A DNA stretch of 64,000 nt from Thalassia testudinum (lineage: Eukaryota > Streptophyta > Magnoliopsida > Alismatales > Hydrocharitaceae): contig JAZHRO010000036.1 in NCBI GenBank assembly GCA_037157565.1, forward strand, positions 132,068,001 to 132,132,000, given 5' to 3'. How positions within the stretch are numbered: position 1 is the first letter of the stretch; every line of letters starts with the position of its first letter. Under the pieces are notes generated by a model, which saw only the letters and a list, made by a program, of their open reading frames with translations, made no database searches and was not told the origin of the DNA. Shown here piece by piece: positions 57,381 through 64,000 of the stretch. Both the position numbers and the translations under genes were made by a program.

Positions 57381-59640
57381 TAGTTATTGATATATAGCAC
57401 TCTTTAAGTCTAAAAATATTCTTTAATTCCAAAAATGTTGATTTTATTTACAAAAATGAATGAATGAATCAATGAATAAAAGGAGTTGCTTAATTATGTA
57501 CAAAAGAATGAGTTAAAATACATTACAATGCTTGAAAACAAATGTACACAAATAAACATAAAAAACTAAGTATAACTATTCTATGTTAATTATTTACAAC
57601 TAATATAATAATACCTAAATATAGGTACAAAAATAGTTAATAATATTAACTATACTAAGTTAGATTAATATACTAAAATCTTTAGTAACATATATTATTC
57701 ATATAGTAACAGATATATGCTTCAGTAAAACCTTAGTAAAATTATATACTTGAGGTAAAATAACTGTCTATATTAACATATATAGGTATGTACAGTGACA
57801 AATACAATTGTTTCTAAAACTCTAGCGTTATATATATACATATAAGAGCTCAAACAACACTACTACATATATGCTTATATATACTATACTATATTATTTA
57901 ACGTATACAATATTTATTTACATTACATTATTTATATACACATACATTATATACCATATACTTTACATTTATATATATACATACACAGACATATATACAC
58001 ACACACGAACATACAACTCACGCTTTTGTACACAAGGGCACAAACACATACAACTCACACATATGCACAGGCATAGGGGATGATCTCTAACACATAGCCG
58101 ATTTCAAGCTCACTCTCCTCTTCTCTTCACACCTGGTTCAGACCGGATTGGTTCAAATTTTGGTTTAGTGGGCGGGTGGCCTTTTCGAGGAATACGTAGC
58201 ACTCATTACTGGGTGGGACCAGACCACTACTAGGGCTACTCTAGTTCATTATTAGGTGTATTAAGTCCGATTTAATGCTCGTTAATGAGCCCACACAGGT
58301 GCACGCACAATGCGCGGCCCCTAGCCCAGTGCAACGCACACTCAAATAGCATATGCCATGTTCAAATCGAGAGAAAGAGAGGTTAGGATGTGCATTGGTG
58401 CCTGGCACCTGACGTCTGGGAAGCTCAAAGCACAAATTCCCTTTGAGATGATGCACCCACTTCACCGCCCACGATGTGGAACTTTACCTCGCACCTAATT
58501 GGCGCTACGATGCGCGTAGGTGCTGTTCTGATTAGGTGATTTTGGCCCTCGATTTGAGGGCCATAATTTAATCTTAATTAAAATTAAATTATGAGGTTGT
58601 AAAGACCTTACATAGAGTAACATAATTATGTATTTACTTTACAAGAATAAGTTAGTTTATTATATAATTAAATTAGGTAAAGTTGATAATTTATATACAT
58701 TAAATTAGAGTTTAATTTGCTAATTACAGTATAAATTAGTTAATTAATTATATAATTAACTTAATACAGTATTAATATACATAATAAATTATGTATTACA
58801 TATTTTTATTATATTTTAGAAGCTTTATTTTAATTTATTTACAATTAAATATATGTTTGAGATGGTTTTACATATAAATAAGCTATAAATATTATAATAT
58901 AGTATAAATACGATATAAATAAGTTGAAAATACTAAGTATAATATATTACAAGTATACACTACAAATTATCTCAATATTAACTTAATTTACTAATTTATT
59001 TTATTTAGCTTAATAAATTACCTAGTTAACTTAATAGCTAATTATTTACTGTAAATATATAATTAAATTAAATTACAAGCATTATAATATTTATATTATA
59101 TAAATAAATACGTATGTACAGTATGAAGTACAAATATATACCTATAAACATGTTTGTATATTTACTTAGTTATTATACATTTAAGTTATATAAATTAATA
59201 TCTAATAACACGATATAGTTATATCTACATTAAATTATTCTAAATACTTAATTTAATACATAGAATACATATACAGGTTATTTATATACATTGAATACAT
59301 ATTATATAATATTTACATATAGCTTAGGTTTAATTACTATATACAAGTTTATACATAATATCACTATATTTTTAGGTATTTTTGGGATTTTTTTATTTTT
59401 ATGGGTTTCATACATATATTAGAGGTAGGGGGTGAGAGAGAAAGAGTGAGATGAGAGAGAAGGAAATGTTTTTGGTGTTTTTGATGTTTAGTTCTTTTAT
59501 TAAGTTTCAAGGTAAATCGAATCACCTGGTATGTTCTACTAAGTCGGAGGTTCAGAATGCCTTGAAACTTGGCACACATCTAATATATACTTAATACTGA
59601 CCAAGATAGGTTTATTTTATTTTTTTGTAATTTTTATATG
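57381..59640. other. AT-rich tract
   Basis: Very AT-rich sequence with many TATA, ATAT and TTAATTAA-like words, especially 57560-57990 and 58560-59400, and a (CA)n/(TA)n patch at 57965-58012. A less AT-rich island lies at 58090-58560. No gene recognised. Confidence 0.6.
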
Positions 59641-62279
59641 ATTTTTATTTATTTATAAATCAACCCAAGTTTAGGCCTTGAAAGGATTTTCAAAGGGAAC
59701 CTAAGGCCCTGAAAATAGTTATAGTGCCTGGAAGAGAGATATAAACATCTGAAAATATCTAACACACTATATGAAACATGTTTGAACTTTTAAGATGACT
59801 TTTGCTATGATTTCATTAAAATTATCATTTGGACAATTTTACACAATCATAAGTAGCTGACAAAGGATTTTAAAACCAAATGACAAGCAATTCTAATTGA
59901 ATTCACATACTTAAAAATACTTGAATGCTTGTTACAATACGTTTTAACACTACATACATGTCAACTCACATAAACACTCACAACCAAGCTCATACACCAG
60001 CATACACCAGCATATTTGAGTGCTTAAAATTATCAGTGATTGCACTGCATACACCAGCAGCTGCAATTCAGCAGCAACAGCTACTGCTTCTGCCAAAATC
60101 AGATGCTTGAGTCTTTGATTAGACGTCTTAAAAATAAGTGTAGATTTTGCAACTAAGATCTACTTCTGCTACTATCTCTGCAGCAATAGCTGCTCCTTTG
60201 CTCACTAAAAACCAACCCAGATCAAACCTAAGAAGGTCTGATCTAAGGCACATGAATGCACAAAAATAATTCTGGCAGATCAAATCTACTCAAAATCCTT
60301 TTAAAATCATAAATGAAGATATGAAAATCCACTCAAATATTTCAAAATCCCAAAAGATGCTAATATAATCTTTTCCTTACATTATAGGCAATGTAGAGGA
60401 CATAGATCATGTAAGGTTACTTAAATCAATTCAAAGCCACATCAGATCTTCAGTAACACACTCCAAATCTCTATAACATCTGCAAATCAGTTTAGAACCA
60501 TTGTTTAAAATTCAGAAATCCTTTTAGAGTGAAAATCAAATGTTGCCCAGATTGGGCCTTTTGTTTTAGAATTTGCATATGTGATCTGATCACTAGAATC
60601 TCCTAAACACTAGAAATCAACATTTAGGGATTCAAACAATCCTATAAAAACCAAATGAGTCATGGTAATGCTTCATCTTAGTGATTCTGAGACTCCTTAG
60701 CAAAACTACTCAAAGCAAGGCTTAAATTAGGCATTTGCTCATTTGAAAATAAATACCTCAATCAAATCATCTCAAACTCATCGCAAAAAACCCAATTGAG
60801 CAAATTTGAACTTGAATCACTCGATTAAATTCCACTAAAACCAAATTGACTCCAGTTCATGAGATTGAGTGTGAAAGCCAAATCTGAAAGAATCGAGCGA
60901 ATCGATTCAATAAAAACCAGATCGGGGGGTCTTTGTGAAGTGATGGAGTGAATGAGAGACCCCCCAAGTGGGTTTTTAGGTGCAAATTCAGATCTAGAAG
61001 CCAAAGCTTCAGATCTGAATTTGACCTTGATGGATGGGCGGATGATGAAAACATTGCGAGGGAAAATCAGAAGTGAATTGTGAAATGTAGAGAAAGCTGT
61101 ATGTGTCGAAATGGAGGTGGAAAAACATCTCCCTGATCTGAATTGATTAGAGAGGACAAAGTGGATCTACACTAGTCTACTCCTAATCTATACTAATTCA
61201 TCACTGAATTTTGTATCTAATCTACTCCTAGCTAATCTAATTACACTAATCACTACTCTACATTACTCTAGAAAGTAGGGAAATCCTAATCTAATAGAAG
61301 AATGGGACCTATTGAGAAGATCTGTAGGTGGTGGCTGTAGTGACAAAGGGGGGAGGATCTCCAGTGGATTGAAAGTCCACTGCTGGGACTCTGAATCATC
61401 CTCAAGTGCTATGGAAGTGGAATTCCATTGTACAGGCATAGGAATGGAGGTGTATGGGGAGAAGAACTTGGAGAGGACGAAATTTCTCAGCTCGAGAGAG
61501 TAGGAGGGAGATGATGGTGCATGCAGGGAGCTAAGAAAGGACTTAAGTAGTTGAGATAGTGATTGTGGTCACCATAGAGGTGTAATCAAACACCTAGGGC
61601 ACCGACGGTCGGGATGAGAAGAGAGACTCACGTGAAGTCCAAATCAAATCGTGGCCGTTGGATGAGATTTGGGCAAGGTGGTGAGTACACGCATCGAAGC
61701 GTGCGAAGCTTCGAATCAAGGATGTCCATCTGATCATGGAACAAGAGATGGACGATCGAGATTGGCGAGTTCTTCAGTTGCTACAGTGCTCCCGTGCAGC
61801 AGGTCTAATGGTGGAATTGTGAGGAAGGTCCAAATTGGTGAAGGGGCAGAATATTTGTGACAAAGCCCATAAGTGGCTGAGAAGTTCTACAGAGCCATCC
61901 TTAGGTTTTGCAAATAGGCCCCTGCAGCTTTCAAACAAGTCCCTAGAAGGCTTTTAATGTGAATAAATTTATGTGAACAAATGAGCTAGGTGTAAAACTA
62001 CTAATGTAAAGTCCTAATGATGTCCAAATGCAACCAAATTTTTTATTTAAGCTTAATTGAACATTTAGGAAGTTGATTTCACTTTTGATTTAAACTTTTG
62101 GACTCAAATGGTTGTTCATTTGCAACTGGATCATCATCCTGAATTAATGAATAGAATATCTCATTTAATGACCTAATTTCACATTTTTAACACAACTTTA
62201 ATGTTTTAGGTCTTTTCAATTATTTCCCATACTTAACCCATTTCATGTGTTAATTCAGTAGTGTTTAACCTAATTTCTA
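59641..62279. other. Unassigned non-coding tract, perhaps minus-strand retroelement
   Basis: No frame above about 65 codons with any motif. Phrases such as GGCCGTTGGATGAGATTTGG (61651-61670) and, on the minus strand, near-repeats of TCAGATCTG around 60980-61020, resemble untranslated parts of plant LTR elements. There is no primer site or terminus to prove it. Confidence 0.3.
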
Positions 62280-63270
62280 GCTTGAGCATTTTAGCTATGG
62301 TGCGCCACACCTCATCAACCACCCTCTAGGCCTCCTCCTCCTTGCTCCTTTGGCTGGCATGGCCACAAGAGAGAAGGGAAGAGGGGAAGGCACCAAAGGG
62401 ACAGAGTGTTCCCGTAATCTTCTTCTTCTCCTCCTCTCGGTTGGCTATGAAGGGTGGAATATGGTGGGAATGTGGTGAATAAATGAAGCCAAAGGTGTCC
62501 TTTTTTTTTTATGGTAGGGTGGGTCCTTTTATAGGAGTGGAAGGGGTGTAGGTGTGGTTAAGGGATGAATGGTTAGGATGGCTCATAGGGGGTGGTTAGG
62601 AGATCCTAGGGTTGATAAAGGGCGGCACCAAAATGGAGGGGTACTTGGTGGTTGGCGACAACCCTAGATGGGAACTAGGGTTAGGGATTAGGTGGGTGTG
62701 TTGTATGGCTAGGATTGGGTTATATGGTGGTGGTTAGGAAATGGAAGTCTAAGGTGGATAGGCACCATATGAGGAGGTGTGTTAGGTGGTATTTTAGGTG
62801 TGGTTAAAGGGGGGTTGGTGGCACCTTTTGTGTGGTTAGGGTTAAGGTGGTGTAGAGGGTAGGTGTAAGGGTAGGATGGTGTTTTGAGTGGTGGTTATGG
62901 GATCCTAGGGTGTAGGATAAGTGGCACCAACTTAAGGGGTGTTAGAGGAGTGGTTATGGTGGGCTAAGGGGCACCTAAAGTTGGCACCAACCATGGAAGG
63001 GTGCCATGGTTTGGTACCATCTTAAGGGGATTCTAGAAGGGGGTAGGTGTAAGGTTGAGATGGGTTTAGGAGGTAGGTGTAAGGCTAGGATATGGGGATG
63101 TTTTGGCACCAACAATAGGAGGTTTTGGAAGGGGTAGTTGGCGCCAACACAAGGGTAGCTTTTGGTGGTGGTTGAGGGGTGAAGAGGTACCATATTTTGG
63201 CGCCAAGGTGAAGAGGTGCAAGGGGGTGTGTTTTGGCACCAAAATAGGTGGGTTAAGGTTAGTTTAAGTT
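62280..63270. repeat. G-rich degenerate tract with TTGGCACCAA/TTGGCGCCAA words
   Basis: The plus strand is strongly G over C with many GGTGGTTAGG, GGTGTGGTTA and TAGGGTT words. The near-palindromes GGCACCAA or GGCGCCAA occur at about 62625, 62922, 62975, 63104, 63140, 63200 and 63234, and relatives such as GGCACCAT and GGTACCAT at 62761 and 63013. No coding sequence. Confidence 0.6.
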
Positions 63271-63300
63271 GGGGTTAAGGAGGATGGATGGCCATGGAGT

Positions 63301-63950
63301 GGACAGCTTAAGTGGAGCTAAGATAAGCTACCTTAGCTAACTTAGCTAGTAGGGTAGTAGTGGAGGGAGCTAGGGTTTAGGGAAGAGGAGTTGAGGGAGA
63401 GTTGCCTGGAGCTACACTGGAGCTGATGATTATTGAAGAAAATAGCAAGGAGCTACCTTAGCTAGCTTACCTTGCTAGTTCTTTGCTAGCTGCTAAGCCA
63501 AGCTAAAGTGAGCTGGCTTCTACTAAATTATGTTGAGGTGAGCTGGGTCTGATCCTCCCGGAGATAACCTAGCTAGTTGGAGTAGCTAGCTTAGGTTAAA
63601 TGGCTTAGCTCAACTAGGTTGAGCTGAGTGGAGTCTCCGAGAGATGGACTTGAAATGGCCTAAGCTAGTTGAAGTCATCTTCAGCTGTCTTGAGTTGAGT
63701 GGAGCTGGAAGTAGCTGGACCTGAGTTGAGGTGGACTCTTGTCAACTTAGTTGAACTAGCTAAAACTCCCAGTGAACTGATTGGAGCTAAGAGGAGCTAG
63801 ACTCAACTAAGTTGAGCCATCCTGAGCTACCATTTAGCTAAGATGAGGTAAATGAAGCTTAAGAGAGCTAACCCTAACCCAAGTGAGCTGGTACCAATTA
63901 TGGGGAGCTGGATTTAGCTGAGTCCCAGCTGGATTGAGCTTCTTCTTTAC
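63301..63950. repeat. AGCT-rich degenerate tract
   Basis: I count about 36 AGCT tetramers in 650 bases, where two or three would be expected, usually within AGCTAG, GAGCTG or TTAGCTA. Spacing is irregular (4-50 bases), so it is not a simple tandem array. It runs to near the window end. Confidence 0.75.
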
Positions 63951-64000
63951 CTGTTGCCTTCCTGAATGTTAGAGTTTTAGAGGTATGGCTATCTTATCAT

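Noticed and set aside
63301..63950. Resemblance to immunoglobulin switch-region repeats (GAGCT, GGGCT)
   Set aside because: The window is plainly plant DNA; the likeness is compositional only.

Overview
The window looks like plant (angiosperm) nuclear heterochromatin made almost entirely of nested and decayed LTR retrotransposons. The evidence is: primer-binding sites complementary to tRNA-Asp and initiator tRNA-Met; polyproteins of the Ty3 Athila type, the Ty3 chromovirus (Tekay/Del) type and the Ty1/copia SIRE-like type; target-site duplications; and pervasive C-to-T type decay at CpG. I found no convincing host gene, tRNA, rRNA or CRISPR array. The species cannot be determined from what I can see.

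Layout. (1) 1-7897: element A, a non-autonomous Athila-like element. Its 5' LTR is cut by the window edge. It has a tRNA-Asp primer site and one long acidic open frame (2634-4613, two stops) in place of gag-pol. It sits inside the LTR of a chromovirus. (2) 7898-15010: chromovirus 1 (Tekay-like), plus strand, full gag-pol with chromodomain, riddled with stops and frameshifts. (3) 15027-19120: chromovirus 3, minus strand, an LTR fused directly to pol and joined to chromovirus 1 through a 16-base filler. (4) 19730-41536: element B, a second and older member of the A-like group. It is split by two insertions: 23107-28554 (minus-strand Ty3-type LTR remnant holding a minus-strand copia fragment, perfect 5-base target duplication) and 31401-39378 (chromovirus 2, near-perfect target duplication). 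The second B LTR is followed by another primer site and 760 bases of internal sequence, giving an LTR-internal-LTR-internal arrangement. (5) 42620-43275: a minisatellite of about 73 bases. (6) 43492-53744: element C, an Athila-like element with gag, protease, partial RT and integrase; the RT catalytic part and RNase H are cleanly deleted. (7) 53745-64000: no recognisable coding sequence; an LTR-like tract, an AT-rich tract, a G-rich tract with repeated TTGGCACCAA-type palindromes, and a tract strongly enriched in AGCT.

How the parts relate. A, B and C share the tRNA-Asp primer site, a U5 box (CCTCCCTGTG-like), a GGACATT block after the coding region and an almost superimposable polypurine tract, although A and B lack gag-pol. 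This fits a parasite and helper relationship: C-like elements supply proteins for A/B-like RNAs that carry their own unknown protein. The other notable signal is clusters of a CAGACGTCTG palindrome in the LTRs of both the chromoviruses and the unrelated copia element.
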